This document shows, in pieces, positions 25,395-34,685 of a DNA stretch of 64,000 bases. The number at the start of each line of letters is the position of its first letter. The first letter of the stretch is position 1. The stretch is from Arthrobacter sulfonylureivorans (GTDB taxonomy: Bacteria > Actinomycetota > Actinomycetes > Actinomycetales > Micrococcaceae). Made by a program: the position numbers and the translations under genes. The stretch is from contig RJAE01000002.1 in NCBI GenBank assembly GCA_004000035.1, positions 434,001 to 498,000 on the forward strand. Reading direction: 5' to 3'. The notes beneath the pieces are model-generated. The model ran no database searches. It was not told the DNA's origin and saw only the letters and a program-made list of their open reading frames with translations.

Positions 25395-26501
25395 GTGGCG
25401 AACCAGACAACAGGCAGCGGCCATCAGCTGCAGACCGTGGTGATCGGCGCAGGCCAGGCCGGGCTGAGTGCGGCCTACCAGCTGGGCCGCCGCGGGCTGG
25501 TTCCGGAACGCGACTTCGTGGTCCTCGATGCCAACGACGGCCCGGGCGGCGCCTGGCGCCACCGCTGGCCCTCGCTGACCTTCGACGCCGCGCACGGACT
25601 GCACGACCTCCCCGGTCTGCCGCTAGGGGTTCCGGATCCGCATGAGCCGTCCTCCGCCGTCGTCCGCCGTTACTACGGTGCCTATGAGCAGCTGTTCCAG
25701 CTGCCCGTGCACCGCCCCGTCCGCGTCACCTCAATCGACGACGACGGTGACCTCCTGCGGGTGCGCAGCGACACCGGCGGCGAGTGGCTGGCACGCACGG
25801 TGATCAGTGGCACCGGAACCTGGGACAAGCCGTACTGGCCGCACTACCCCGGGCAGGAAACCTTCCGCGGCCGCCAGTTGCACACCCGGGATTTCTGGTC
25901 GGCCGACGAGTTCCGCGGGCAGCGCGTACTGGTGGTCGGCGGCGGCACCTCGGCGCTACAGTTCCTGCTGCAACTGGACGCCGCCGGGGCTGACACCCTC
26001 TGGTCCACCCGCCGTGCCCCCGACTTCACCGCCACCCCGTTCGACAAGGAGTGGGGCGTCGACGTGGAACGCAGAGTCAACGAGCGCACCCGTGCCGGGC
26101 TGCCCACCCTCAGTGTGGTGGCCGCCACCGGCCTGCCGCTGACCGAGACCTACCAACAGGGCATTGACGCCGGCGTCCTTGTCTCGCGGGGCAAGCTGGC
26201 CCGCGTCACGGAGCGTGGCGTCGAATTCGCCGACGGGTCCACCGAAGACGTCGATGTGATCCTCTGGGCCACCGGTTTCAGGCCGTCGCTGGACCATCTG
26301 GTGCCGCTGCGGCTGCGCGAGTCCGGTGGCGGCATCATGATGGCCGAGGACGGCGTCTCCGTGGTGAAGGAACCGCGCCTTTTCCTGGTCGGATACGGGG
26401 CGTCTGCATCCACGGTCGGTGCCACCCGCGCCGGCCGCGCCGCCGCCATCTCGGCCACCAAGTGTCTTGCCGCCGAAGCCGAACGCCAGCCGGTAGCCTA
26501 G
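25395..26501 (+). CDS. FAD-dependent monooxygenase/oxidoreductase, flavin monooxygenase-like
   Basis: A 368-residue flavoprotein of the NAD(P)-binding FMO/CzcO-like group. The FAD motif VIGAGQAGLSAAYQL is at the N-terminus, GGAWRHRW follows, a second Rossmann motif VVGGGTSA lies near residue 180, and ILWATGFRP near the C-terminus. Such enzymes oxygenate small nucleophilic or ketone substrates; the actual substrate is unknown. The GTG start at 25395 has GGAG just upstream. It is transcribed toward purU, with only 5 bases between. Confidence 0.87.
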   Translation: MANQTTGSGHQLQTVVIGAGQAGLSAAYQLGRRGLVPERDFVVLDANDGPGGAWRHRWPSLTFDAAHGLHDLPGLPLGVPDPHEPSSAVVRRYYGAYEQLFQLPVHRPVRVTSIDDDGDLLRVRSDTGGEWLARTVISGTGTWDKPYWPHYPGQETFRGRQLHTRDFWSADEFRGQRVLVVGGGTSALQFLLQLDAAGADTLWSTRRAPDFTATPFDKEWGVDVERRVNERTRAGLPTLSVVAATGLPLTETYQQGIDAGVLVSRGKLARVTERGVEFADGSTEDVDVILWATGFRPSLDHLVPLRLRESGGGIMMAEDGVSVVKEPRLFLVGYGASASTVGATRAGRAAAISATKCLAAEAERQPVA

Positions 26502-26506
26502 GACTC

Positions 26507-27367
26507 GTGACTGACGCTGCCGCTCCCACCGCCTACACCCTCACGCTCTCCTGCCCCGACCGCCCCGGCATAGTGCATGCCGTTGCGGGTGCCCTGGTGC
26601 AGGCCGGAGGGAACATCACCGAATCGCAGCAGTATGAGAGCCCCCAGTCGGGACGCTTCTTCATGCGGGTAGCGGTGGCCACCGGCCAGTCCTACACGGA
26701 GCTCCACGAACGGTTGCAACCGGTGGCGCAGGAATTCGGCATGACTTGGAAGCTGCGCCGCGAGGGCGTCAAGATGCGCACGCTGCTGATGGCGTCGAAG
26801 TCGGGACACTGCCTGAACCACCTGTTGTTCCTGCAGCGCTCCGGCACCCTGCCGATCGAGATCCCCGCCATCGTCTCCAACCACACGGATCTGGCCGATC
26901 TCGCTTCGTTCTACGGGATCCCGTTCCACCACATTCCCGTCACGCCGGACACCAAGCCGCAGGCCGAGCAGGCGCTGCTGGACCTGGCCGCCGAGCACGA
27001 TGTGGAACTTGTGGTCCTGGCCCGCTACATGCAGGTGCTCAGCAACGAACTGTGCACCGAGCTGGCCGGCAAGGCGATCAACATCCACCATTCCTTCCTG
27101 CCCAGTTTCAAGGGCGCCAAGCCGTACCATCAGGCGCATGCCCGCGGCGTGAAGCTGATTGGGGCCACCGCGCACTATGTCACCGCGGACCTGGACGAGG
27201 GCCCGATCATCGACCAGGAAGTCATCCCGGTCCGCCACTCCCACACCGCCGGGCAGTTCGTGGCGCTGGGCCGCGACGTCGAAGCCCGTGCGCTGGCCCG
27301 CGCGGTGCAGTGGCATGCCGAACACCGTGTGCTGCTGGACGGAAACCGCACAGTCGTCTTCGATTAG
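26507..27367 (+). CDS. purU: Formyltetrahydrofolate deformylase
   Basis: A 286-residue PurU. It hydrolyses 10-formyl-tetrahydrofolate to formate and tetrahydrofolate and balances the one-carbon pool fed by glyA and folD nearby. The N-terminal ACT domain (LSCPDRPGIVHAVAGAL, 1-~85) is followed by a formyltransferase-like catalytic domain with NHTDL, the catalytic INIHHSFLPSF and the final Asp loop DEGPIIDQ. GTG 26507 is chosen as the start. TAGCCT seven bases upstream could be the -10 of a leaderless message overlapping the end of the monooxygenase gene. Confidence 0.96.
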   Translation: MTDAAAPTAYTLTLSCPDRPGIVHAVAGALVQAGGNITESQQYESPQSGRFFMRVAVATGQSYTELHERLQPVAQEFGMTWKLRREGVKMRTLLMASKSGHCLNHLLFLQRSGTLPIEIPAIVSNHTDLADLASFYGIPFHHIPVTPDTKPQAEQALLDLAAEHDVELVVLARYMQVLSNELCTELAGKAINIHHSFLPSFKGAKPYHQAHARGVKLIGATAHYVTADLDEGPIIDQEVIPVRHSHTAGQFVALGRDVEARALARAVQWHAEHRVLLDGNRTVVFD

Positions 27368-27490
27368 CCTTTGCCCCGGGGCGGCCGGTCGCTTGTAGCC
27401 GGGGCGGAGGGTCACTGAGGCGACAACCCCTGATCACGACGGCGGTGCCCGGCTCTGTGCCGCGGCCCGCCCGAGGCGTACTCTCGACGG

Positions 27491-28102
27491 ATGGGCAACC
27501 ATGAGCCCGAGCTGAAGGCGTTTTATGACCGACAAGCCCCCGCCCGCGACCGTCGCCCGCGGGACCCGAAGAGGGACGGGGCCAGGCAGGCGTTCATCGC
27601 CTCCCTCGTCGCGGCGCATCGGCACAGCGTGTTGGACATCGGCTGCGGCACCGGCGCGGACGGGCTAGCGTTCAAGGCCGCGGGCATCCACTACACCGGC
27701 ATCGACCTGTCCGAGGAAAACGTCCGGATCACCCGTGCCAAGAATTTGGACGCGGTGGTCGGCTCGGTGCGCGAGTTGCCGTTCGCCAGCGGCACGTTTT
27801 CGGCCGGCTGGACGATGAGCACGCTGCTCCATATTCCCGATCGGGACCTCCCGGATGTCCTGGCCGAGACGATGCGCGTCCTGGCCGAGGGCGCTCCGCT
27901 GGCGGTCGGGCTCTGGTCCGGCGACGACGAGGAGGTCATCGTTGTTGACGACGAGATCCAGCAGAACCGCTTCTTCAGCCGCCGCCGCGACGAAACCGTG
28001 CGCCGGCTCTTCGGTGAGCACGGACTGGTCTCCGGCTTCACCACCTGGGACCGGCCGGGGACTGGTCGGCACTACCAGTTCTTCATCGTGACCAAGCCCT
28101 AA
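27491..28102 (+). CDS. Class I SAM-dependent methyltransferase
   Basis: A 203-residue Rossmann methyltransferase. SAM motif I VLDIGCGTGADGLAF is near residues 47-61, the acidic loop GIDLSEENV follows, and VVGSVRELPFASGTF (motif II) and HIPDRDLPDVLAE come after. The UbiE/Methyltransf_11 type does not reveal the acceptor. The ATG is 6 bases after TACTCT (27479-27484), consistent with a leaderless transcript. The preceding 123 bp hold an ACGACGGCGG repeat and no gene. Confidence 0.87.
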   Translation: MGNHEPELKAFYDRQAPARDRRPRDPKRDGARQAFIASLVAAHRHSVLDIGCGTGADGLAFKAAGIHYTGIDLSEENVRITRAKNLDAVVGSVRELPFASGTFSAGWTMSTLLHIPDRDLPDVLAETMRVLAEGAPLAVGLWSGDDEEVIVVDDEIQQNRFFSRRRDETVRRLFGEHGLVSGFTTWDRPGTGRHYQFFIVTKP

Positions 28103-28173
28103 CCGGACAGATACCAGGACGGCACGTTCGTCACGAACCCGCCGAAGCGCCGCCGACTGGCTAGGCTGATGCA

Positions 28174-28707
28174 ATGGCCCACATCATCACCATCGCCGGC
28201 ATGCTGCCGGCCGTCGACCTGTCTGTTTTTGTTGCCCCCACGGCCACGCTCAGCGGAGACGTGGCCCTGGCCGCTGACTCCAGCGCATTCTACGGTGTGA
28301 GCGTCCGCGGTGACACCGCTCCCATCCGGGTCGGCGAACGCAGCAACCTGCAGGACAACGTGGTCCTGCACGCGGACCCCGGTTTCCCCTGCACGGTCGG
28401 CGCCGGCGTCAGCGTCGGCCACGCCGCCGTGATCCACGGGTGCACCGTCGAGGACAACTGCCTGATCGGCATGAGCGCCACCATCATGAACGGTGCTGTG
28501 GTCGGCGAAGGTTCGCTGGTGGCAGCCGGCGCCGTCGTGCTGGAGGGCATGCAGATTCCGCCGCGCTCCCTCGTTGCGGGCGTCCCTGCCAAGGTCCGCC
28601 GCGAGCTGACCGAGGAAGAATACCAATCCGTCCTCGACAACGCCTCCCACTACGTGGAGCTGGCTGCCCTGCACCGCGACGCGATCGACGACGCCACCGA
28701 GCAGTAG
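28174..28707 (+). CDS. Gamma-class carbonic anhydrase-like hexapeptide-repeat protein
   Basis: A 177-residue left-handed beta-helix protein of the gamma-carbonic anhydrase/PaaY/YrdA group. Hexapeptide repeats run from about residue 20 to 145. Histidines in VVLHADP and VGHAAVIHGC fit the trimeric zinc site, and a C-terminal helix follows. It may hydrate CO2, or be a metal-binding relative without that activity. TAGGCT (28162-28167) ends exactly 6 bases before ATG, so translation is probably leaderless. Confidence 0.9.
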   Translation: MAHIITIAGMLPAVDLSVFVAPTATLSGDVALAADSSAFYGVSVRGDTAPIRVGERSNLQDNVVLHADPGFPCTVGAGVSVGHAAVIHGCTVEDNCLIGMSATIMNGAVVGEGSLVAAGAVVLEGMQIPPRSLVAGVPAKVRRELTEEEYQSVLDNASHYVELAALHRDAIDDATEQ

Positions 28708-28846
28708 CAGCCTCACGCCGGTCGTTACCCGGAAGTGCGCGCCGGCGGCGGTGGCCTGCTGCAAGCAGGCCCGCTGACCCACCGGCTCCAAGGCAGCGCC
28801 CGGCCTTGGCCGGCCGCCCCCGGCGTCGCATTCGGGATGAGATTGC

Positions 28847-28866
28847 GTTAACTTCTTGACTACAAG
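28847..28866. promoter_or_regulatory. Putative ROK operator/promoter upstream of rok gene
   Basis: GTTAAC is followed by the palindrome CTTG-ACTA-CAAG (28855-28866), which overlaps a TTGACT -35-like hexamer. The same two words (CTTGACGACAAG and GTTAAC) occur in the leader of the sugar-binding protein gene at 30156-30184. Sharing by regulator and target is the usual sign of an autoregulated ROK repressor. Confidence 0.5.
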
Positions 28867-28891
28867 TCGCGACTGACGCACTCTTTTGAGT

Positions 28892-30112
28892 ATGTCAGCC
28901 GATCCGCCGTCCACGCTCGATGCCTCGTCGCGGTCCGTTCCGCGGGGCACCCAGCATCGGCCCGGCTCCCAGGGCGCCTTGCGCCGGCGGAACAGCCAAC
29001 GGATCCTGCAGGCGCTGATGGCCCGCGGTCCGCTGACGCAGGCCGAGTTGTCCCGGCAGACCGGGCTATCCACGGCTACCGTGTCCAACATCGTCAAGGC
29101 CATGGCCGAAGACGGGTTGATCAGTACCGCGCCGACCACCAGTTCCGGCCGCCGGGCACTGTCGGTCCGGATCGACGGCCGCGGCGCCGTCGCCGTCGGA
29201 GTGGATTTCGGCCGGCGGCACGTGCAGGTGGTGCTGGTGAGCCTGGACCATCGAGTGCTCGCAGCGGACGCCGTGGAATTGCCCCTCGGCCACGACGCCG
29301 AGCAAGGCATCGACGCCGCCGCTCGGCTGGTCCAGCGGCTCCTGGATGAACAGTCGGTCTCCCCCGCTGCGGTACTCGGCGTCGGTGCCGGAATCCCCGG
29401 CCCGATTGATCGCCGGACCGGCACCGTGATCCACGGCGCCATCCTGCCCGAATGGGTGGGCATCAATCTGCTGGCCCGGCTGCAGGAACGGTTCGGTGCC
29501 GACGTGTTCGTGGACAATGACGCGAACCTGGGCGCGCTCGCGCAGGTCAGCTGGGGCCCATACCAGCACGCCCAGAACCTGGTGTTTCTGAAAATTGGAT
29601 CGGGCATCGGTGCAGGCCTGGTTCTCAACGGCGAACTGTATTACGGCCATATCGGGGTCACGGGCGAGATCGGCCACGCCACCGTGGCCGAACACGGAGT
29701 CATCTGCCGCTGCGGCAACCGCGGCTGCCTGGAAACCGTAGCGTCCACGTCCACCATGATCGATTTGCTCAGCCACGGCCGCAACGCCCCGATCGGCACG
29801 GAGGATATTGTCCGCATCGCCCTGGACGGCGACCCCGCCGCCCTCCGGGTGATCGACGATGCGGGCCTGGCGGTGGGGCGCGCTCTGGCCAACGTCTGCA
29901 ACCTGCTCAATCCCGAATTCATCGTGGTCGGCGGCCCGCTCACCGGCCTCGGCGGCATCCTGTTGGACCCGGTGCGGCGCGGACTGCTGCGCCATGTGGT
30001 TCCGGTCGTCGGCGAATCGACCGACCTGGCGATGTCCACCTTGGGCAGCCGTGCAGAGGCGTTGGGGGCCGCCACGCTGGTGCTCCAGCAGGCGGAACTG
30101 CCGTTCGTCTAG
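28892..30112 (+). CDS. ROK-family transcriptional regulator
   Basis: A 406-residue ROK repressor. The N-terminal winged helix (LTQAELSRQTGLSTATVSNIV, about 45-75) precedes a sugar kinase-like domain. The ROK zinc motif appears as CRCGNRGCLE, and the ATP/sugar-binding pattern as GIPGPIDRRTG and VDNDANLGALAQ. It lies directly upstream of a CUT1 sugar importer and shares operator-like palindromes with it, so it is the likely local regulator, released by a mono- or disaccharide. ATG 28892 is used; a TTG two codons upstream is the alternative. Confidence 0.92.
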   Translation: MSADPPSTLDASSRSVPRGTQHRPGSQGALRRRNSQRILQALMARGPLTQAELSRQTGLSTATVSNIVKAMAEDGLISTAPTTSSGRRALSVRIDGRGAVAVGVDFGRRHVQVVLVSLDHRVLAADAVELPLGHDAEQGIDAAARLVQRLLDEQSVSPAAVLGVGAGIPGPIDRRTGTVIHGAILPEWVGINLLARLQERFGADVFVDNDANLGALAQVSWGPYQHAQNLVFLKIGSGIGAGLVLNGELYYGHIGVTGEIGHATVAEHGVICRCGNRGCLETVASTSTMIDLLSHGRNAPIGTEDIVRIALDGDPAALRVIDDAGLAVGRALANVCNLLNPEFIVVGGPLTGLGGILLDPVRRGLLRHVVPVVGESTDLAMSTLGSRAEALGAATLVLQQAELPFV

Positions 30113-30154
30113 GCACGCCGCCGGCTGACAGTTGGGTAACGCTTTGCGTTCAAC

Positions 30155-30187
30155 TCTTGACGACAAGGTGTGTGACGGAGTTAACTT
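30155..30187 (+). promoter_or_regulatory. Putative promoter and ROK operator of sugar ABC operon
   Basis: TTGACG (30157-30162) and TTAACT (30181-30186) are spaced by 18 bases as -35 and -10. The palindrome CTTG-ACGA-CAAG covers the -35 and GTTAAC covers the -10. Both words recur upstream of the rok gene. Binding here would block RNA polymerase directly. Confidence 0.5.
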
Positions 30188-30259
30188 CCTTCAAGCCACA
30201 CATCCGTGTGCGGGTCATGCAGACCCCGTGGCCACAGACTGTTGATTGATGGAGGCGTT

Positions 30260-31540
30260 ATGCGACGCATAGCTATGCTCGCCAGCGTTGCGGCTGCAGG
30301 TTTGCTCCTGTCCGCTTGCGGCGGTGGAAGCGCGGTTGAGGATGCCAATCCCTCAGAGGCGTCGGGTTCGGTGGGAGTCTTCACCTGGTGGGCGGACGGT
30401 TCCGAGAAGGTCGGGCTGGATGCACTGGTGGACATCTTCTCCGAGCAGTACCCGGACGTGAAGTTCGACAACCTTGCCGTCGCCGGCGGCGCCGGCAGCC
30501 AAGCCAAGAGCGTCCTGGCCGCCAACCTGAAGTCGGGCAATCCACCGGACTCGTTCCAGGCCCACGCAGGCGCCGAGCTGCAGGACTACATCGCCGCCGA
30601 CCAGCTCGAGGACCTCACCTCGTTCTACGAGGATGCCAAGCTGAACGAGGCCTTCCCGAAGGACTTGTTGGACCGCCTGACCGTTGACGGCAAGATCTAC
30701 TCCGTTCCGTCGAACATCCACCGGGCCAACGTGGTGTGGGCCAACGTGGACGTGCTCAAGAAAGCCGGCCTGGACCCGGCCAAGCCGGCGGCCGACCTGG
30801 ACGCCTGGTTCGCGGACATGGACAAGATCAAGGAGTCCGGGACCACCCCGCTGGCTGTGGCCGGCACGTGGACCCAGGTACAGCTGTTCGAGAACATCCT
30901 GCTGGCTACCCTTGGCGCCGAAGGCTACAACGGACTCTGGGACGGCACCACCGATTGGGCCGGCGCGGACGTCACCAAGGCCATCGAGAACTACAAGAAG
31001 GCGCTCAGCTACACCAACTCCGACCGTGACACCCTCAGCGACTGGGGTCCGGCCACGCAGCTGGTGGAGGACGGCGCAGCCGCCTACAACGTGATGGGCG
31101 ACTGGGCCGAAGCCAAGTTTTCCCAGGACGGCAAGAAGCCCGGCGAGGACTATGTCTACTTCCCGACCCCCGGGACCGACGGCGTCTTCGACTTCCTGGC
31201 AGATTCGTTCACGCTGCCCAAGGGCGCTCCGAACCCCGACGGTTCGAAGGCTTGGCTGACCACCATCTCCAGTGTTGACGGCCAGCAGGCCTTCAACGCG
31301 GCGAAGGGCTCCGTCCCGGCCCGCACGGACGTGCCTGCCGACAAGTTCGGCGAGTACCAGAAGAGCGCCATCGAGGACTTCTCATCCGACACCATCGTGT
31401 CCTCGCTGGCCCACGGTGCCGCAGTCCCCGTGGCCTGGCTGAACGAACTGAGCACCGCGGTGAGCAAGTTCGGCGGCCCGCAGGACGTGGCGGCGCTGCA
31501 GGACTCCGCGGCGTCCATCGCCGAGAAGTTCCAGCAGTAA
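30260..31540 (+). CDS. Sugar ABC transporter substrate-binding lipoprotein
   Basis: A 426-residue family 1 extracellular solute-binding protein. The signal peptide has lipobox LSAC (Cys20). The mature protein begins with a Gly/Ser linker and FTWWADGSEKVGLDAL, which resembles the glucose/mannose-type binding proteins of CUT1 systems. ATG 30260 is chosen for GGAGG five bases upstream. It is followed by two permeases and a GH26-type hydrolase. A mannose- or glucose-containing oligosaccharide is a reasonable guess, but the ligand is not proven. Confidence 0.93.
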   Translation: MRRIAMLASVAAAGLLLSACGGGSAVEDANPSEASGSVGVFTWWADGSEKVGLDALVDIFSEQYPDVKFDNLAVAGGAGSQAKSVLAANLKSGNPPDSFQAHAGAELQDYIAADQLEDLTSFYEDAKLNEAFPKDLLDRLTVDGKIYSVPSNIHRANVVWANVDVLKKAGLDPAKPAADLDAWFADMDKIKESGTTPLAVAGTWTQVQLFENILLATLGAEGYNGLWDGTTDWAGADVTKAIENYKKALSYTNSDRDTLSDWGPATQLVEDGAAAYNVMGDWAEAKFSQDGKKPGEDYVYFPTPGTDGVFDFLADSFTLPKGAPNPDGSKAWLTTISSVDGQQAFNAAKGSVPARTDVPADKFGEYQKSAIEDFSSDTIVSSLAHGAAVPVAWLNELSTAVSKFGGPQDVAALQDSAASIAEKFQQ

Positions 31541-31634
31541 CAGGACACCCCCGGACGGGCGGGCGCGGCAGAACCACCGCGCCCGCCCTTCCACGTCCCA
31601 CCCGGTGTGCCGGCGGCGGCACAAGGAGAATTCC

Positions 31635-32540
31635 ATGTTCAAGAAAGTCAAGACCTGGGGCCCGGCGCTGGCCCTGATCTCCCCCACCCTCGTCCTGCTG
31701 GCCGTCTTCGTCTATGCACTGATTGCGGAGAACGTCCGCATCTCGATGACCAACCAGCACACCGCCCGGCCGTCGTCGGACTTCGTCGGCATGGAGAACT
31801 ACTTCCGGCTGTTCGGGGACGCAGATTTCCAGCACGCGCTGCGCAACCTGCTCCTGCTCACCGTGGTGTTCCTGGCCGGCACGCTGATCTTCGGTTTCCT
31901 CTGGGCTTGGATCCTGGAGCGGCCCGCTTTTGGCGAGGGGTTCTTCCGCTCGGTCTACCTCTTTCCGATGGCCGTCTCCTTCATCGCCTCCGGCGTGGTG
32001 TGGCGCTGGCTGCTCTCCAGCCTGCAGACCGACCAGTCCGGCGGTGAGCGCACCACCGGCCTGAACCGTCTACTGGACAGCGTGGGGCTCGGTTTCCTGC
32101 AGAACAGCTGGTGGTCGGACCCCAACTGGGGCATTGCCGCCATCGCCGTGCCGGCCATCTGGCAGCTCTCCGGCTACGTGATGGCCCTGTTCCTGGCCGG
32201 CTTCCGCGGCATCCCGGAAGAACTGCGCGAAGCGGCGCGGATCGACGGCTGCAGCGAATGGAAGCTCTACCGGTACGTGATCTTCCCGCAGCTGAGCCCC
32301 GTGATGCTCTCAGCCGTGATCATCATCGGCCACATGTCGTTGAAGTTGTTCGACCTGATCCGCGCCATCGTTCCGGATGCCAACACGTACGACATCCAGG
32401 TCCCGGCCACCATGATGTGGGTCAAGTACATCGGCAGCGACTACGCCGACTCGGCGGCCATCGGCACCATCATGCTGGTGCTCGTGGCGCTGGTGGTTGT
32501 GCCGTACCTCGTCTACACCTCGCGGCAGGAGAAACGCTGA
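31635..32540 (+). CDS. Sugar ABC transporter permease (CUT1, MalF-type)
   Basis: A 301-residue integral membrane permease with six predicted helices. The inner-membrane EAA loop reads EELREAARIDGCSEWKLYRYVIFPQL, the site that contacts the ATPase. AAGGAG lies seven bases before the ATG at 31635. The stop overlaps the next permease start (TGATG). No ATPase gene follows, so the system must borrow a shared MsiK-type ATPase from elsewhere, as is common in Actinobacteria. Confidence 0.94.
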   Translation: MFKKVKTWGPALALISPTLVLLAVFVYALIAENVRISMTNQHTARPSSDFVGMENYFRLFGDADFQHALRNLLLLTVVFLAGTLIFGFLWAWILERPAFGEGFFRSVYLFPMAVSFIASGVVWRWLLSSLQTDQSGGERTTGLNRLLDSVGLGFLQNSWWSDPNWGIAAIAVPAIWQLSGYVMALFLAGFRGIPEELREAARIDGCSEWKLYRYVIFPQLSPVMLSAVIIIGHMSLKLFDLIRAIVPDANTYDIQVPATMMWVKYIGSDYADSAAIGTIMLVLVALVVVPYLVYTSRQEKR

Positions 32541-33424
32541 TGACCACCGCAACCGTCCCGCCGCCCGTCGAGGTCGCCAGGCCCCGTCCGCCGGCACCGC
32601 GCACCGGCCGGCAGAAAATGAACCGGACGCTCAAATACGCCCTCCTGCTGCTGTTTGTGTTCGTGGTGCTGATTCCGGCGTACGTCCTGTTCATCACCAG
32701 CTTCAAGGGCCCGTCCGACGCCGATCCCTCCACCGCCTGGCTCTTGCCCACCACGTGGGAAACCGCGGGCTGGGCCAAGGCCTGGGAGACCCTGGCCCCG
32801 GCGCTGGGCCGCACCTTCGCGATGGTCATTCCGGCGTCGATCATCTCCGCTTTCCTTGGCTCGATGAACGGCTTCGTGCTCTCGCGCTGGCGCTTCCCGT
32901 ACGCGAACGTAGTCTTCACGCTGATCCTGTTCGGCATGTTCATTCCTTACCAGGCCGTGATGATCCCGCTGACCCAGTTGATGCAGGTCCTCGGGGTGCC
33001 CAACGGCATCCCCTCGCTGCTGGTGCTGCACATCGTCTACGGCCTGCCCATCTGCACGCTGATCTTCCGCAACTACTACGAGTCCGTTCCGGGCGAGCTG
33101 ATCGAGGCCGCGCGGATGGACGGCGCGGGCCTGCTGCGCACCTACGCCTCGGTGATCCTGCCGATCTCCACCCCGGGCTTCGTGGTGGTGCTGATCTGGC
33201 AGTTCACCTCGGCGTGGAACGACTACCTGTTCGCGGCGTTCTTCTCCTCCGGTTCCAACGGCCCGGTCACCATCGCGCTGAGCTTCCTGGCCGGCGGGCA
33301 GCTGACCGACTACGCCGCATCGATGGCCGGCGCGCTGATCGCCTCGCTTCCCACGCTGCTGGTCTACATCATCCTGGGCAAGTACTTCGTCGGCGGACTG
33401 ATGAGCGGCTCGGTGAAGGGCTGA
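32540..33424 (+). CDS. Sugar ABC transporter permease (CUT1, MalG-type)
   Basis: A 294-residue permease, partner of the preceding gene. A Pro-rich cytoplasmic N-terminus (about 28 residues) precedes six helices. The EAA motif is GELIEAARMDGAGLLRTYASVILP. It is translationally coupled to the MalF-type gene by a one-base overlap. Together they form the membrane channel for the sugar delivered by the lipoprotein encoded upstream. Confidence 0.94.
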   Translation: MTTATVPPPVEVARPRPPAPRTGRQKMNRTLKYALLLLFVFVVLIPAYVLFITSFKGPSDADPSTAWLLPTTWETAGWAKAWETLAPALGRTFAMVIPASIISAFLGSMNGFVLSRWRFPYANVVFTLILFGMFIPYQAVMIPLTQLMQVLGVPNGIPSLLVLHIVYGLPICTLIFRNYYESVPGELIEAARMDGAGLLRTYASVILPISTPGFVVVLIWQFTSAWNDYLFAAFFSSGSNGPVTIALSFLAGGQLTDYAASMAGALIASLPTLLVYIILGKYFVGGLMSGSVKG

Positions 33425-33485
33425 CCTTAGTGGCCCAGACTCGCGTGCCCGCGGCTAAACCGTCCGCGGCGGTGCTTGCTGAAGA

Positions 33486-34685
33486 ATGGGGGACGTGACT
33501 GCGAATCGGGTGTGGCGGACGGTTGTTTCTTCGGTGGTGCTGGTTCTGGGGCTTTCCGCCTGCGCCGCGGATCCGGCACCATCTTCCGCAGCACCGTCCG
33601 GTGCCGTGTGCGTTCCCCGGGACGGGTCCTCGCTGGCCCCGGCGTCCGGAGTTCTCTCCGGCGTGAATCTGGACTGGGAGCAGGAGACCCTGCAGGAATA
33701 CGGCAAGGCCCTGGGCCGCAGGCCGGCTGTGGTTGTCAGCTTCGCTTCCTTCCCGTTGAGCAGCGATGCTGCGGCGAACCTGGAAGCAGCGTTTGAACAG
33801 GTCAGGACGGAGGGCGGAATCCTGCTCCTGACCCTCGAACCGCGGGCCGGACTGGCAGCGGTGACCTCCCGAGTCTCGGATGATCTCGCAACCACTCTTG
33901 ACCGTTACAACCGCGCCGGCGTGCCCGTCATCGTACGCTTCGCCCACGAGATGAACGGCTCTTGGTACGAATGGGGCCAGCAGCCGGCAGCGTACAAGAA
34001 GGCGTTCCGTCGGGTGGCGGAGTCGATCCACCGTATTGCCCCGGGCAGCGCCACCATGTGGGCGCCCAACTATGGTGGCGGCTACCCGTTTGCGGGCGGC
34101 CAGCACCAGGCCAGGCCGCAAACCCAGGATTTCCTGGACCTGGACACGAACAAGGACGGGAGGATCACCGGCGATGACGATCCCTACGCGCCGTACTACC
34201 CGGGCGACGAGGCCGTCGACTGGGTGGGCATGTCGCTCTATCACTGGGGCAACACCTACCCCTGGGGTGCCAACGTTGTGCCGGAAGAGGGGAAATTCCT
34301 GCAGCAGTTGACCGGCACGTACAACGGCGACGGCGGCAATGATCTAGCCGTCCCGGACTTTTATGCCGAGTTCGGCAACGAACGCGGCAAGCCGGTGGCC
34401 GTTCCGGAAACGGCGGCATTGAGCATCCCCGGCCGGGCCGGGGCCGAGGAGCTGGCGATCAAGCAGGCCTGGTGGCAGCAGCTGTTCGATCCGCGCATCC
34501 CGGAGGATTACCCGCAGCTGAAGATGGTCAATTGGTTCGAATGGAACAAGAACGAGGTAGAGGTCGACGCGGTGGTGGACTGGCGCGCCACCGGCACGTC
34601 CCCCATTGCCCAGGCTTTCACGACGGACCTTCCGGAGTGGTTCCGGTTCGCCGACCAGCCGCAGCCCTGTGTTCCCGGGTCGTGA
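33486..34685 (+). CDS. GH26-type glycoside hydrolase lipoprotein with internal EF-hand-like loop
   Basis: A 399-residue secreted lipoprotein (lipobox LSAC, Cys26). The GH26 (beta-mannanase/lichenase clan GH-A) pattern RFAHEMNGSWYEWG gives the probable acid/base E155, and FYAEFGNE the probable nucleophile E295. Between them, D220-T-N-K-D-G-R-I-T-G-D-D231 is an EF-hand or dockerin-like calcium loop. It sits 61 bp after the sugar permeases and may cut mannan or mixed-linked glucan to feed the importer. GTG at 33495 is an alternative start. Confidence 0.85.
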   Translation: MGDVTANRVWRTVVSSVVLVLGLSACAADPAPSSAAPSGAVCVPRDGSSLAPASGVLSGVNLDWEQETLQEYGKALGRRPAVVVSFASFPLSSDAAANLEAAFEQVRTEGGILLLTLEPRAGLAAVTSRVSDDLATTLDRYNRAGVPVIVRFAHEMNGSWYEWGQQPAAYKKAFRRVAESIHRIAPGSATMWAPNYGGGYPFAGGQHQARPQTQDFLDLDTNKDGRITGDDDPYAPYYPGDEAVDWVGMSLYHWGNTYPWGANVVPEEGKFLQQLTGTYNGDGGNDLAVPDFYAEFGNERGKPVAVPETAALSIPGRAGAEELAIKQAWWQQLFDPRIPEDYPQLKMVNWFEWNKNEVEVDAVVDWRATGTSPIAQAFTTDLPEWFRFADQPQPCVPGS

